15,196 nt of DNA, from contig DLAF01000011.1 in assembly GCA_002492725.1 (NCBI GenBank), positions 1 through 15,196 of the forward strand, read 5' to 3'. The stretch is from Lachnospiraceae bacterium UBA7054. Lineage in GTDB: Bacteria > Bacillota > Clostridia > Lachnospirales > Lachnospiraceae. Positions 15,047-15,196 of this stretch are shown here, piece after piece (positions within the stretch are counted from its first letter, which is position 1; every line of letters begins with the position of its first letter). The translations under genes and the position numbers were made by a program. The notes beneath the pieces are model-generated. The model was given only the letters and a program-made list of their open reading frames with translations. It was not told the DNA's origin and made no database searches.

Positions 15047-15064
15047 GGACAGCTTTTTCTGTCC
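15047..15064. repeat. Perfect inverted repeat in the chemoreceptor leader
   Basis: GGACAG (15047-15052) and CTGTCC (15059-15064) are separated by 6 nt, immediately upstream of the AAGGG ribosome binding site of the chemoreceptor gene. It may form an RNA hairpin or be a protein-binding dyad. There is no long T run after it, so it is not a terminator. Confidence 0.4.
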
Positions 15065-15101
15065 ACGGCAACCATCTCTTTGGTCACAACACATTTTTTA
15101 T

Positions 15102-15130
15102 ATTTTACCACCAAAAGCAGTCTCTGTACA
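15102..15130 (-). promoter_or_regulatory. Candidate promoter of the chemoreceptor operon
   Basis: Minus-strand TGTACA (15125-15130, four of six consensus bases), a 17-nt spacer and TAAAAT (15102-15107), about 70 nt before the ATG. The -35 is the centre of a 10-bp palindrome, TCTGTACAGA (15123-15132). No SigD (flagellar sigma) promoter of the TAAA-N15-GCCGATAA type is apparent. Confidence 0.45.
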
Positions 15131-15169
15131 GAAAAAAATGCCGCACCGGAATTTCTCCGAATGCGGCAC
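15131..15169 (-). terminator. Rho-independent terminator of the tRNA gene
   Basis: A 7-bp stem, TGCCGCA (15139-15145) with TGCGGCA (15162-15168), is extended by an inner CGGA/TCCG pairing (15147-15150 with 15156-15159). On the minus strand it is followed by seven T residues (15132-15138). It directly follows the tRNA 3' end. Confidence 0.85.
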
Positions 15170-15175
15170 TTTCAG

Positions 15176-15196
15176 TGGACCAGACGGGAGTCGAAC
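15176..15196 (-). tRNA. tRNA gene, 3' end only (truncated by window edge)
   Basis: On the minus strand the last bases read GTTCGACTCCCGTCTGGTCCA: T loop TTCGACT, 3' side of the T stem CCCGT, seven acceptor bases CTGGTCC, and discriminator A. CCA does not appear to be encoded after the discriminator. The anticodon lies outside the window, so the isotype cannot be given. Confidence 0.8.

Noticed and set aside
15176..15196. tRNA 3' end as an attachment site of a genomic island
   Set aside because: No integrase gene is present and I saw no second copy of the tRNA 3' sequence elsewhere in the window.

Overview
The window reads as part of a chromosome of a low-to-mid GC, Gram-positive-type Clostridia, most likely Lachnospiraceae. 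This is an inference from protein style (lipoprotein efflux adaptor, Cache-type chemoreceptor, VanS/VanR-like two-component proteins, soluble multi-REC hybrid kinase), strong AGGAGG-type ribosome binding sites, and GTG/TTG starts. There is no insertion sequence, phage gene or CRISPR array, and coding density is high. Nearly everything lies on the minus strand; only the diguanylate cyclase is on the plus strand.

Right end to left end in minus-strand order: (1) the 3' end of a tRNA gene and its terminator (15131-15196); (2) an apparent operon at 15032-9012 with gaps of only 21, 24 and 42 nt, encoding a Cache-HAMP methyl-accepting chemotaxis protein, an uncharacterised 186-aa single-pass membrane protein with an external coiled coil, an OmpR/PhoB-type response regulator, and a large soluble PAS-rich hybrid histidine kinase with two receiver domains, closed by a strong terminator at 8976-9006; (3) a two-gene efflux operon at 8854-4034 with its own promoter, encoding a lipoprotein membrane-fusion protein and a 1012-aa RND (HAE1-type) pump; (4) a convergent plus-strand Cache-GGDEF diguanylate cyclase (2573-3994), sharing a probable bidirectional terminator with the pump gene; (5) a VanS-like HAMP histidine kinase (2407-926), divergent from the cyclase; (6) a lipoprotein with an acidic linker (803-72) under its own promoter.

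The region is therefore an environmental-sensing block: three extracytoplasmic sensors (chemoreceptor, cyclase and VanS-like kinase), one intracellular sensor kinase, one DNA-binding regulator, c-di-GMP synthesis and one efflux system. The histidine kinase has no adjacent response regulator, while the only DNA-binding response regulator sits about 10 kb away beside a hybrid kinase. The points most worth following up are the chemoreceptor-headed operon with its unrecognised membrane protein, the split kinase/regulator arrangement, the altered proton-relay residues of the RND pump, and a triple AATGTAA motif at the pump promoter.
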